Source: Ilyonectria destructans
Taxonomy: Eukaryota; Ascomycota; Sordariomycetes; Hypocreales; Nectriaceae
Assembly: GCA_020740775.1 (NCBI GenBank)
Contig: JAHEWK010000050.1
Span: 1 to 64,000 of the forward strand
DNA: 64,000 bases
Direction: 5' to 3'
Numbering within the stretch: the first letter of the stretch is position 1; every line of letters starts with the position of its first letter. Positions 48,339 through 58,931 of the stretch are shown here, in pieces. Below the pieces are notes generated by a model. It was not told the DNA's origin and did not search any database. It worked only from the letters and a program-made list of their open reading frames with translations. Both the position numbers and the translations under genes were made by a program.

Positions 48339-48824
48339 TTAGCAAGAATTCTCATCACTGGCGGCGGATGGGTCTGACCTGGTCCAAAACTTGAAGCTGC
48401 AGTCCTTGCATGCGAAATCGGCGACCCCAGGCCAGGGTGCTTCTACGCCATCTCCATCATAAGGCGGGAAGCTTTCTGTGATAGAGTGCATGCGTTTGTC
48501 AAGTCCATCGAGAGCGCTTTGGTGGCTCGGAAGTGTCTCTTCGTTCAGTCTGACAGATGAGCCAGCATTGGGCGGTACGGGGCTGCCAGCGTTTTGCTTC
48601 TGCGCCCTTGGTTCCTCTGAAGGCAGAACATGATCCTTTGCCTCGTATCTGGCACCATAGGTTCTCCCCGTCGGGCGTTTGAGCCGAGTTTGAATTTCGG
48701 CATGCTCCCGGCAGTGGGCGTCGAAGGTGTCCCTATAATTTCATCAGAGCGATTTGTTCAGGTACACAGTGATTTCGACTTACTTTGAGAAGCTCCTCTT
48801 ACAATGTACGCACTCCATTGTCAT
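48339..48824 (-). CDS. Small C2H2 zinc-finger protein (144 aa), member A of a divergent pair
   Basis: Two exons: 48824-48784 and 48732-48339, with a 51-bp GTAAGT..TATAG intron. Translation starts MTMECVHCKRSFSK and continues DTFDAHCREHAEIQ, so the intron falls inside a C-x2-C-x12-H-x3-H finger. RPTGRTYGARYEAKDHVLP follows. The middle is hydrophilic and disordered. A second cysteine pair (CKDCSFKFWTRSD) is near the C-terminus, which ends ASDENSC. Exon 1 is 41 nt with a phase-2 junction, exactly as in the paralogue at 49264-49530. I place the start at the first of two ATGs for that reason. DNA or protein binding is inferred from the finger only. Confidence 0.65.
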
Positions 48825-49263
48825 ACCCGTAATGACAAACTGAGCTGACGATAGTACGATAGAGTACTGTTACAATGCGGAGTCGTGTGTTTTTGGACGG
48901 CGAGGGATTTCTACCCGTGGATGCCTAAAAAGGGCCCCAATAGCTAATCGCGAGGGGATTTTAAGCATCGGCACCCTCCAGGGGGCTGGGCTGCTGCGCC
49001 CTCCAGGAGGCCGTGCTGCTGCACCTTCTAGGGGGCGAATCTTGAGGGTGTACGGCAAGGTTCCGATCAACCAGATCTGTACACCGAACCCTTCGGTGTA
49101 TTTAGGAGAACCGTGCACGCGTGCACGTCCCGTTTGCGCAACTTGCGACCTATTATCCACTACACAGAGGCCTCTGGTGTAGATGGTCGGAACCTTGTGT
49201 ATGGTCCTCCAACATCAATCCGTCCATGTTAATGAGGCTTATAACTCTCTTCAATTATTCAAA
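48825..49263. promoter_or_regulatory. Shared divergent intergenic region between the two C2H2 genes
   Basis: About 440 bp separate the start codons of the two divergent C2H2 genes. It includes a 25-bp tandem repeat (48972-49037). A minus frame at 48870-49160 overlaps this and is not accepted as a gene. No defined promoter motif is identified. Confidence 0.35.
48972..49037. repeat. 25-bp tandem repeat, 2.6 units
   Basis: Units start at 48972, 48997 and 49022 with the words C.CC.TC.AGG.GG and GCTGCTG. The third unit is truncated after GGGGGCG. Confidence 0.75.
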
Positions 49264-49530
49264 ATGCGTTGCCACCACTGCCCAGGTCGAGTCTTCGAGA
49301 GCGAGTGAGTAGCTTGGCCACTCTTCAGATGAGATCCAAAGTTGAACCTCACGTCTAGAGAAGAGCTTCAAGCCCACGCCGCCAATCATGTCCGCATCCA
49401 GCAAAACCTTAGAAGACGCGGCCGAACCTACGGCACCAGGATGGAAGACGGGAATACCGCGACGATTTCGCCGTCAGATTCGGATAGTCAGCCTCCAATA
49501 TTGCCTCTTTCCAATATTCCTATCGCGTGA
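49264..49530 (+). CDS. Small C2H2 zinc-finger protein (70 aa), member B of a divergent pair
   Basis: Exons 49264-49304 and 49359-49530, with a 54-bp GTGAGT..TCTAG intron. It begins MRCHHCPGRVFESE and continues EELQAHAANHVRIQQNL, again splitting a C-x2-C..H-x4-H finger at phase 2 after 41 nt. The sequence after the finger (RRRGRTYGTRMEDGN) parallels RPTGRTYGARYEAKD of member A. It ends at TGA 49528-49530, 57 bp before the start codon of the next gene. Paralogy rests on finger, flank and intron position. Alternatively the short ORF could be a 5' exon of the DUF6594 gene, but the stop argues against that. Confidence 0.6.
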
Positions 49531-49587
49531 GCCAACACCCCCTCAAACATACACCAGACAGGCTCGGTGAAGCATGGTAGGGTGGAC

Positions 49588-50578
49588 ATGGAATTTCACT
49601 GCTCGCTAGCGGAACTTATGAAACGCGATAATTCTTATCTATTCTTTCGTCAGTTTTCTTCGCTGAATGTCCAGAACTTGCTGTGGATGCAGTCCGAATT
49701 GGCTGAGTTGGAAAACGTCCTGGCTGATATGAGAGGTGTCGACACGGTAAACAAAATCGCGGCCAAGGAAGAGGCAACTGAGCTCAGGCTCCTAATCAGA
49801 GAAAAGCTTCAAGTGTACAGTGCGTCCTGCGACCCTTGACGTACATGTATGTGACATGAGCAGCTGACCCTTCCTTATTAGACGATACATTGCTACGATA
49901 CTCTCAGGTATCCAATCTGGACAAGCCTGACGAGACGTCTGTATCGGATGTCCGCCGATGGATTGCCGATGCTGCGAATAGCACTACCCATTTGCCTACA
50001 CTTGCCCAGACGCTTAGCTCTGATAACGGCGACCATGCCGCGCTCGCACCCAGACAGATGCAAATGACGTGGGCCTGGAAGCTGACAGAGGGTGTGTTAT
50101 GGCGACTTCTCGCCAAAGTAAGCGCATTTTGTTACTCCGGTGCCTTCAAGTTTCCTATCCTACAGCTAATCATTCGTTGACTCTATGCAGCGAGCACCAG
50201 GAGGCAGTGTCAAACTTTTCCCAAGCGGCGGCAAGCTCCACGTCTGGGACGACCGCATGGTCCGCCTCGCCATGCATGGTGTTTTGACACTCATCCTGTC
50301 ACTAACTCTACTCGTCCCTCTGCTCATCCTGGCATTCGTTGTGGACCGGCGTTTGATCGTTGCCGTAACAGCGTCATGTAGTATTTTGTTGGCCATTATT
50401 TTGGCAACGTTGACGCAGTGTCGGGAACACGAGATTATCGTGGCGGTTTCGGAACACGAGATTATCGTGGCGGTTTCGGCGTGAGTAGACCCTGTAGGAG
50501 AGACCTTTCTTTGTTGGCTGACGTCTTTGGCGCAATTATAGATACGCGGCTGTGCTGATGGTATATACGCAAGCCTAG
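49588..50578 (+). CDS. DUF6594 membrane-anchored protein, four exons, 264 aa
   Basis: Exons 49588-49819, 49882-50117, 50191-50480 and 50542-50578; introns of 62, 73 and 61 bp are all GT..AG and keep frame. The N-terminal part has FFRQFSSLNVQNLLWMQSEL and AELENVLADM, typical of fungal DUF6594 proteins. The middle is helical (KLQVYNDTLLRYSQVSNLDK). The C-terminal half starts KLFPSGGKLHVWDDRMVRL and has two hydrophobic segments (LTLILSLTLLVPLLILAFVV; VAVTASCSILLAIILATLT) before a short tail with a duplicated nonamer. The start at 49588 is the first ATG in frame. Function of the family is unknown; these proteins are probably membrane-associated. No damage seen, so it appears intact. Confidence 0.85.
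50424..50477 (+). repeat. 27-bp in-frame tandem duplication inside the DUF6594 gene
   Basis: Two identical adjacent 27-bp units (50424-50450, 50451-50477). They give the nine-residue word EHEIIVAVS twice just after the second membrane segment. The duplication preserves the reading frame. Confidence 0.9.
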
Positions 50579-51593
50579 GGGCAACTGATGAATTTTTGGT
50601 CTTATATTCTCCTGTAACGTACATGATAACACAAGAACATGTCAGATAGTTGTCGCGATGTCTGGAGAAGAGTATAGTGATTGATTTTAATTGATCAGAT
50701 GGTTTGTTATGGTTTGATGTTCTATATTAACAGTCGGGGAAAGTGATTCACTGCTTGTCTGATTCGCTCGCTCGCTTATCACGTACGTAAGCCCTGTCCA
50801 TCATTTTCTCGCTGGGGTCCCACAGAGAACGCGACACTTGGTAAGACCCAACAGCGCTGGCATCGGCATTCGTGCATCCTGAATGCCGGGACGCTACTTG
50901 TGAAAGGATGTTGCCGCATGTTCATGTCAAATCTCAGACTTCCAACTTTGGGAATCGGTGCCAGGGATTGGAGATGCCAGACACAACCGTAGGGCCGCCA
51001 TTCGGCAGGCATCAATCAAACACCCCCAAGATACCCAAGTCACACTCAGCTGTTCAGGCCACTAAGTACAGGCCAGATCGGTAATTGGTGGGGTGAAGCC
51101 CGGTACCGATCGGGGAGGATCAGTCACCAAGCGCCCAGCAATTATCACCACTTGTCGGTACCAGACCCCAGCCCAATAATTTCGCCCGAACCTTGTATGC
51201 CAGCGAAGTAGCGACAGCTAAGCCCCCGGTGCCCCCAGATGAGGCAGATAGATGGATGGCCACCAAGGCGTCATAGGATATCGTCAATCCGCTTAAGCGG
51301 GGTACTGGTACTTGCCATGCATGACCTCTGGTGGTGAATAGTAATGGCCAAACAGCACTGACCAGGCTGGCTCCGGGCACTCGATCGGCGCGGTATCCGG
51401 TCAATAGCTTCGGTCGCACCAAGACAAGACAGGCAAGCCAGTCTCCGACAGACTGCCTCTTGGAGCGGTTGCCCAACCGCTCGGGCCTCCCTCAAACGTA
51501 GCACGGCCGATCAGGCCCCGAGCAACCCACCATAATCCACTCAGCCCGACCAAGGCACAGGCAGTCTGGATGGCAAATTGCATGGCTGTTTTG
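50579..51593. other. Intergenic, no supportable gene
   Basis: GC-normal spacer. Overlapping minus frames at 51120-51583 and 50779-51015 show no domain, no coherent splice pairs and no start context that would favour one over another. Confidence 0.4.
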
Positions 51594-51780
51594 GAAACGG
51601 GGCCCGTTTCTACGCATAATACTTGAGTAGGATGGCACAGGCCACCGCGTTAGGAACGGGGCCCGTTTCGCGTTTTTGGAAACACGACCAGTCTAGGAAC
51701 GGGGCCCGTTCCAACTCGCGGGAACCATGTAGGATTTTTAGAACCATGATTGGTCTAAAACCTGGAACGGGCCCCGTTCC
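51594..51780. repeat. Four copies of a 17-bp GGAACGGGGCCCGTTCC-type palindrome
   Basis: Near-perfect palindromes at 51594-51610, 51653-51669, 51696-51712 and 51764-51780. Copies three and four are reverse complements of each other (GGAACGGGGCCCGTTCC versus GGAACGGGCCCCGTTCC). Spacing is about 59, 43 and 68 bp. They lie between the convergent 3' ends of the DUF6594 and aerolysin-like genes. Confidence 0.85.
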
Positions 51781-51795
51781 CAACTTTAATCATAG

Positions 51796-51820
51796 AGTAG
51801 TAGTAGTAGTAGTAGTAGAG
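51796..51820. repeat. TAG trinucleotide microsatellite
   Basis: Seven perfect TAG units from 51798, with partial flanking units. Confidence 0.9.
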
Positions 51821-51853
51821 TTGGAGGGGAATGTAAATAGACAGAGGAAGGAA

Positions 51854-52009
51854 GACGCGAAGTGTGCACGGATGGAAAAGGGGTAATTAGATGAGTTATG
51901 GAAAAGACGCGACATGTGCACAGACGGAAAAGTGGTAATTAAATGAGTTATGGAAAAGATGCGATGCATGCACGGGCCAGAAAGGTGGTAATTCAACGAG
52001 ATATGATAC
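51854..52009. repeat. 52-bp minisatellite, three units
   Basis: Units start at 51854, 51906 and 51958, each containing GA(C/T)GCGA..TG(T/C)GCAC and GGTAATT.. ATGAGTTATGGAAAA. The third is the most diverged. Confidence 0.85.
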
Positions 52010-52078
52010 ATACTGCCTACAGTAGTAGCGCGGTTTTCCCCAGTATGGGAGTTCAACTCAACTTGTCTTAAAGTTGAT

Positions 52079-53095
52079 TTACAATTTTGGGGTAGGAATT
52101 GCCGGAGTAGGAGTCGGTGGACTCGTCTGCTGCAAGGTAATATCGGTCGTCACCACCTGGCCAGTAACCATGTACGTCGCCGCATCCTTCAATATATCCC
52201 CCGCCAACGTCTCAATCGAAATAAAATCATCCCATGTATCTTGGTTATGCCTCGCCTTGCCAATCGTCCCGCTCGGATCAATACCCGAAATCCTCACTAC
52301 AACCGCATACTCGCTCACGACAGTAGACTTAGACTGCGCCACAGAATAATGAATCTTTTCCCCTGGTGCCAGGACACGAGACACGGTTTCGGTGACTGTC
52401 GTGGTGTCCGTTTGGGAGTTAGCGGCTGTGTTTGACATATCATAGCTATCCGAGACTTTGAACGTGAACCCCTCAAGCGCGAAAGTCGCCTCCGTGGTGA
52501 ACTTAGCCGTCTTCGTAACCGCCAGACTCACAGTCCTACTCTGAGTCTTTGCGTAATTAAACGAAAAGGCCGCTGGGGCTTTCCCCAGCGAATTATCCCA
52601 GTTCCCTTCTTGCACGATAGTGGGCGTGAGGTCGTTAGAGATGGAGGCGACTAGAGTGGGCGGGCCGGCCACGTGCGTGTACGTGCCTTTGCCCCGGTTC
52701 TCCAGGTGCGTGTTGAAGTTGTTCCAGTCGTTGGCGCGGTGCGAGCGCTCGACGCCGACGAAGTTGTTGATGGCAAAAGCGCGGTTCGTGTTGCCTTGGG
52801 CCCAGGCGTCGCCTTTATGCTATGGGAAATAGAGAGTAAGCCTTTTGACTTGGCAGGATATTTCCAGAGCACCACGGGGAGGATAAAGAGTGATAATTGC
52901 GAGTTTGAAAGCATTTTATAAGTTTAGGAGGTAGAAGATAGAGCAAGGGGAGGTATGGGTGCGAATTGGGTGCGGTAAATGAATAAAATGGTTTGGACTT
53001 ACGTCGTCAGTTTGTCTGAGCCATTCGTCGAGGTTCCAACCAGTGAGTTCGAGCTCTTGAGTAGTAGTCAGGTGGCCATCAGTTGGGTTGTACAT
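52079..53095 (-). CDS. Aerolysin-like (ETX/MTX2-type) beta-pore-forming domain protein, 277 aa
   Basis: Two exons, 53095-53003 and 52819-52079, with a 183-bp GTAAGT..CATAG intron. Both exons are multiples of three. Exon 1 is short and acidic/polar. Exon 2 starts with a small domain rich in Asn (VERSHRANDWNNF). It then has an extended Ser/Thr-rich region with alternating polar and hydrophobic residues (TQSRTVSLAVTKTAKFTTEA; TDTTTVTETVSRVLAPGEKI), the usual look of the amphipathic beta-hairpin part of aerolysin-type proteins. It ends in a Pro/Thr-rich tail. No signal peptide is evident. Assignment is by overall pattern, not by a diagnostic motif; a lectin-associated or non-toxic paralogue is equally possible. 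The frame is intact. Confidence 0.55.
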
Positions 53096-53481
53096 TGTTA
53101 TTTGAAAGTGTGATGTTGGGAAAATGTAGAGAAGCGATAAGATCGAATCTTCAGGTGTTGGGATTGGTTTTTAGGGCTGTTTCTGGAGAGGGTTGAAGGG
53201 GAGATATGAAAATTAATAGAAGAATTATCTCTTATATTTATAACGAACAGTGAACTGTTATTAAGTTTAGTACGGCTAAGGTATTTTCTTTTGTATGCAC
53301 TGTGTTTCGGTAAGCACTATAGGAACTCAAATAACAAGAGCGAGTCTGATAGCCTAATAGCCGCACGTCTTCAAGTGCCGAAACATGTGGCATAAGCGGA
53401 AATTCCCACTCCCCGTTCATCACATGTCAGCAACATCCGCTTGTAACGCAATATACCCACTAACTGCACCTGTGGCCTGAA
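53096..53481. other. Upstream region of the aerolysin-like gene
   Basis: About 390 bp with no gene seen. It should contain the promoter, but no specific element could be identified. Confidence 0.35.
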
Positions 53482-54006
53482 TTATGCAAATCTGAACAGC
53501 AGTTCGAGCTCGCAGTTCAAAGGCAGTCCAATAGAACCTGCAGCCTCATACGCTATCCTTGCAGATGTTGACGCCACGGGCAAACTAAAAACGTGAAGGC
53601 TTACTCCGTAGTGTTCCGTCAAACGCACCATAGATGTCAAGGCGCCGCCGCAACCTTCCTCTATGCCACCTTCGCGGCAGCGTATGATTTCGACAGCGAA
53701 GGTGCAACTGCTTTGGGGTTGCTGCAGATTCGAGTTTAGGCAGCAGTGGGTCAATGCATTTGAGGCAACGTTAGTTGAGAAGAACTGCACGTTGCCGGTC
53801 TTGCCGGTCTTTTCCGCCTTGGCTGCTGACGGTATTTCTTGTGCGACCTTTTTTAAGGCACTCTTACCCTCCCGCACCAGAAAATGAGTCGCTAAGCGAA
53901 ACAAACGCCTTCTGTCTTTACGATGTTCAAGATGTGCATCCTGATGGGATATTGGGTTGGGGAGGGTGACAGCTCTTAGTGGAGTAGAATCATTATTGTA
54001 GATCAC
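53482..54006 (-). CDS. Hypothetical open frame, 174 codons
   Basis: A minus-strand frame without stops in GC-normal DNA, ending TGA-side at 53482 with NCELELLFRFA. There is no ATG near its 5' end; the first in-frame Met is far inside (MVRLTEHYGVSL), so an upstream exon or a start elsewhere would be needed. It contains a basic stretch (HRKDRRRLFRLATHFLVREG). No family recognised; it may be chance. Confidence 0.3.
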   Translation of the reverse strand: MIYNNDSTPLRAVTLPNPISHQDAHLEHRKDRRRLFRLATHFLVREGKSALKKVAQEIPSAAKAEKTGKTGNVQFFSTNVASNALTHCCLNSNLQQPQSSCTFAVEIIRCREGGIEEGCGGALTSMVRLTEHYGVSLHVFSLPVASTSARIAYEAAGSIGLPLNCELELLFRFA

Positions 54007-54592
54007 TATCTGGGTACAGATGGAATGAGGCCAGACTGCAAGTGGGGCTCAGATCACAACCTCGCGTCCGCGATTCCATTCGGGAACTCACTCTAATGAA
54101 ATAGCATAGGGTTGACCTCTCTGACTTACCATAGTATTGTATGGTTAAGGTTGTAAAAATGGTGTCTATAGATATTTTGAGACTGTGTGATTTCGAAATT
54201 CAAATTTTTGGCCGTTATTATAGTTGATGTTGTTGATGCTCTCAGGACAAGCATTCATCCTGACGCGGGAAGTGGACAACGTATTTCAACAAATTACAAG
54301 CAATCTTACCAGTGCACACTGTTAAGTTCCACACCGAATTTTGCAAAATTAGGTAGACATATTGACACGTATTTATCGCTATTGTTAAGCCGCTTATCTC
54401 TACACGAATAGACCTAGAGGGTTAAACCCGCTAAAGATTAGATATTATTAGGCAACTGCTAACTGTCTGCAATAAGTATTACCAGTTATTTAATTAAATA
54501 TAGTTAACTTTATAATAAAATCTATAATAATTAAGTCCTATAGCTATTATATAACTAGTAGGGGCTATAGTTCTTTATATAGTTCATAGTAT
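54007..54592. other. No supportable gene; AT-rich from 54420
   Basis: A short plus frame at 54187-54411 is not convincing. From 54420 the composition turns AT-rich, with TpA-rich words like the RIP tracts further left. Confidence 0.35.
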
Positions 54593-54787
54593 TGTTACGG
54601 GCCAGATGAGATTAACTCAAGAGGCAATGCTACTGTATTTCGAGGATACTACAATGGAGAGGAAAGAGAGAAAGCGGGCGGGTGCGTAGACGTATAGACG
54701 CGTTGATAGTCCCTGTGGCCTGCCCCGTGCGCCCTAGTTACGTATCGACTCCACCCTGAGTCCAGCACTCCGGACGTTCCCGTCACA
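54593..54787 (+). repeat. Solo LTR-like repeat, 195 bp
   Basis: It starts TGTTACGGGCC and ends TTCCCGTCACA, giving inverted ends TGTTACGGG/CCCGTCACA with one mismatch. The right part matches 43621-43721. TG..CA ends suggest a solo LTR. Flanks AGTAT and TAGCT are not a clean duplication, though AGTAT recurs five bases beyond the right end. Confidence 0.6.
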
Positions 54788-57339
54788 TAGCTAGTATAAT
54801 ATCCTTATAGTATTAATACTTATTATTAGTATACTACTATTATAGTCTTTAAATAATACCTTTATAAATTAAACTGAAAAAAGGTATTAATTCTATTACT
54901 TTTCTTTTAATTTAAAGGACTTAATATTTATAGTAATTTAAGCCTAAACTTTTTATTATAACTAGTTATTAAATGGATTATAACTGTAAGTGTCACACTG
55001 GTTAAGCAACTGTCAGACCGGAAGGAAGGATTTCCTATTGATCAGACTGAATGTCAGACCGACAGCCCGCCTCCACGAATCAGACCCCCCGCAGATATCA
55101 CCACCGCCACAGCAGAAGCTTAATCGACACTGTAGGCCTAGCACATGCGGCCCGGCGCGGAACATCAGTATGCCTCATTCAGCCTTCAGCTTGGCGCTAC
55201 TATATTTGCAGAAGACAAGCATGCGCGTGATGGATCGCAGGGATTTCGTTGAAGGCTGGTGTACGACTCTGACCCCAAGATGACGATGCACAAGAAGGAG
55301 GCGCTGTGGTTTGGCCTTGACTAAGCCTTGGACTATTGGGGACTCAAGGAGGGCAGGAGGACATTTAGAGCAATTTACACTGTATGTGTGACGTTTCGCT
55401 CACTTAATTGTGCAGTTGTAGCAGTTGAATGAAGCTTTGAGGCTATGCTGTTCCTAAAATAGCCTGTTAAAGACAACTAAACTCTGAGTTATTCAGCCAC
55501 AGCTCTCAAAAAAAGCTTGTTTCAACTGCCGTAGCTAGATGAAGAAGAGCGAAAAGTCTAAATACGGATATAGCGTAGCATGCTAAATGTCTCTGCCGTC
55601 TATTTAATAGTCCATGGCTTAGCTCAGGGTTAAGCCACGGGGAAATATTGTCGTGCAAGCCACTTCGGATCCAGATGTATCCGCGCCAGCTTGAAGTTAT
55701 TGCGTCACTATGAACCACTTTAGGTTGCGATGCCTGCATGTAAAGACTGTTGCAGCTCACCGCTATTCAAGATGTACATTAAGCTTCAATATACTCGCTA
55801 GCTCCGGAAGGTCGGACTGTCTCTGCAGGTGGTGAATCGGTCGGCGCATCCGACGGCCCGCTCGGCACATCTAGCTCGCTGTTGTTAGAGTTTACCTACC
55901 TGCAAATTAACATCACCAGTGATGCTTGATGACATGTAGTAATACAAATGCCAAATCCAAACCCGCGACCCTAAGAAACATAGAAACTGTGATAAAGGAG
56001 TTCCAGATGTCAGGCTCTCAGTGCAAGAATCGCTTTCCACATGCTGGAGTAGGGTCAACCAAGTCGGATATATCGCTCGTGATATGCCGCAGGAAAGTAG
56101 ACAAAGGCTGCTTGTTTGCAGGAACCGGCCTGGCCTCTGAAGTGTACAATATTGGTCACGCCGCGTCATCTCACAGTGGTGGCCATGCAGCCACACTCAC
56201 CGCATTGACGAGATCAAATTGGTGGGTGGTCAGTTCAATACGACGCCCAAATCAAACAGGCTCAACTACATCTATGGCTGAGCTTTGAGTTCGAGGCTGA
56301 CTGTGCTGAGGTTGGCTTTGCTGTGGCTGGCCGGACAAACAATCCACCCGAATAAAGAGTGCGTAATCAACTAACTACTTCCAATCGTTGGAGCCGTTAG
56401 ATCCTCCAACTGTGGGTCCAACTCGACTGAGATTTCGCTCCCCGTGCTTAGCAACCAGCCAATTCAGAAGTCCAGTTGATTGGGTTTGGATCCAACTGGT
56501 TCCAACTCGTTCCAGTATCCGAGGCGCCATATAAGGCCCGGGCGCCGTAATTTTAACCCCACCTTCAACTTCCAGTTTGGCTTTTTGTATGGCCTGCTGG
56601 CTAATGATCGGCCGCTGAGGGGCATCATCTTGAGCCAAATACGACAAACCCCTTTTTGCCTCTTCTACCTGCGCCAGCTTTGCGCTCTTCTCGCGCCAGC
56701 CTGACGTCTGATTAGAATTTATCCTAGAGCTTGTTATTCAGCTTCTTCACGGAAGGCTGAGCGGTAGGGCCTTGAAGTTGAGCCTCGACGTAAAGGCCTG
56801 TAGGGGATCTATAAAGTCGCTAGTATATACGTCCAGTGATATATTTTGACTTATATATAGGTACCAGCGATCTATTACTTTAGGCTCCTTTTGTCGTTAA
56901 TAAGTAAATTAATATGCTATAGGATAGTAAGAGTAGAAGAAAATACTTAAGAGATAGATAGCTTTAAGCGGACTGGGCCTGACTTAATCTGGCCTTTAGG
57001 TTAGGATATTGTCCCCCCGTATTTATCAGCAACGGTAGTCGATTTTCACAGCTATATATACGGCATTCTGAACTACGAAATAACAACTTGGAAATATATC
57101 TCTAACTATGATGGAATTGATACCAGAAGAAAGCTTTCAGCAAGAGAAATTCAGTGATTATACCGTAACTGTATGAATATTGCTTTTATGTAGAGACTAG
57201 CGTATTTATTGAGATCTTAATAATTTCATTCGGAGTATGTTACGCAGAGCAGTCTACCCTATACACGCTAGATAAGGACTACCATACATACCGCCCTCCT
57301 CTCTCTTACATCAACATCCCGCAGCTTGTGCTGTTAAGG
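54788..57339. other. No supportable gene
   Basis: AT-rich until about 54990, then mixed. Short frames at 54990-55283, 55506-55760, 55885-56288 and 56375-56647 overlap on both strands, mostly lack ATG starts and show no domain. The region 56800-57330 is AT-richer spacer before the LINE. Confidence 0.4.
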
Positions 57340-57364
57340 GATTACTACAATCGGCCGCCCCCGG

Positions 57365-58926
57365 CGCAAGGCTGCAAAGGCGGCGCCATGGTGGACCGAA
57401 GAGTGCGAACGTCTACATACCTACTATTACTGTACTTAGACGCACTGCGTTTAACGAGCAGGACGAAGCTCTAGCGGAAGCGAAACGAGACTTCCGACGC
57501 CCTTATTAAGTATGAAAATAAGGGCTACTGGCGATATATTATAGACGATATACGCAACTAACAGGAAATCTTCAGCCTCACTAAATGGGCCCAGCGTCCC
57601 CGTTTTCAGTCCCCTCTGCTGCAAATAGGGGATGAGGTCTATAAATATAACTGGAAAAAGCACTGGCTCTGCGGCGGGCCACACTGAAATAACGCTCTGA
57701 AGCAGATAATATCGCGGATGCCTGGATCCCGCTCCCTGCAAAACCCTCGCTACTGCTGAGCAACTCTGTTGCTCTTAGGGACGCCGAGGAGGAAGCCACC
57801 ATACGCGCTGGAAACATATCGCCGGGCTTGACCCTCATTACAATAGCGCTTATCCAGACGGCCTGGCCCTATATAGGGGAATATATCAGGCGCCTCTTTA
57901 AGTTCTGCCTGTATGTAGGCCAACCACCCAATAAGCGTTTAAGAATACTGAAGTGGTTATGCTTATCAAGCCCGGCAAAAGAGACCTGACTACAGCCTGC
58001 GTCTGGCGCCCTATCTTACTGCTATTCTGTATCGGTACGAGCCTGGAATGCCTAATCGCCAGATGTATGCCCATATTGCAGTAATAATGTACATCATACA
58101 CCCACTATAAGCTGGTGTACTACTGAAGCGCTTAGCTGTCGACCTAGTGGCCTATCTGGTTATATGATGTTAAGTCCGCCGCTGCTCTGCGTAAGTAAAG
58201 TGGCTATACTGGTTATAATGGATATCCAGGGCGCTTTTAATGCAGTAATATGCAACTGCCTGATACTGCGCCTACACAAATAGAGCTGGCTAGACTCCCT
58301 TATATGCTGGGCGGAGTCCTTTATAACTGACTGCACAGCGAAGGTGCGCTTTCAGGATGTAATAACTGCAACTGAACCTCTGCAATACGGCCTACTATAG
58401 GGCTCTCTAGCATCCCCTATCCTTTTCCTCCTATATATAGAGCCTATCTACAGGCTAGAACAGAGCGCAATACATACTGCCCTAAAGGCCCGCCTACAGC
58501 AGTCAGCCAACCGCCGGGGGTACACAGACGACACAGCAATACTCCAAATAGGCAGCTCGCTAGAATAAATAACTGCTGAAGTTTTAGAGGATATAGACGA
58601 ACTGATCGCCTGGGGTGCCGCAAACGGCGTAATATTCGACTAAGGGAAAACAGAGCTTATACACTTTATAAGAGTAATAAGATACCCTAACCCATTCCTA
58701 TTATCTACTATAACAGCACTGAAATTACCCAGAGAAGGCTCTATACTGGCTGGGCGTCTGGCTTAACTGCAAGCTCGCCTTTAAAGTATATATCTCGAAA
58801 TAGGCTATGAAGGCCCGCAAAATCACCAACCTGCTATACAGGTTCTGCAGCACAGTAAAGGCCCCCCTGCATATACAGTATGGCGTGCAGTAGTTGCCTG
58901 TATAAAACCCGTTCTGCTATACGGCT
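57365..58926 (+). pseudogene. LINE reverse transcriptase
   Basis: The plus strand shows NTEVVMLIKPGKRDLTTACV (57946-58004), IMDIQGAFNAVICN (about 58218-58260), TEPLQYGLL*GSLASPILF (about 58370-58425) and the catalytic box GYTDDTAIL at about 58518 (YADD in active relatives). IDELIAWGAANGVIFD follows at about 58600-58640. Several stops (TAG/TAA) and at least one frameshift exist. The coding frame stops at the LTR-like insertion. Confidence 0.85.
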
Positions 58927-58931
58927 CTAAA

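Noticed and set aside
50166..50624. Minus-strand 152-codon ORF
   Set aside because: Antisense shadow of exons 3 and 4 of the DUF6594 gene.
52074..52921. Plus-strand ORFs at 52074-52921
   Set aside because: Antisense shadows of the aerolysin-like gene.
53663..53969. Plus-strand ORFs opposite the 53482-54006 frame
   Set aside because: Shorter than the minus frame, no domain.
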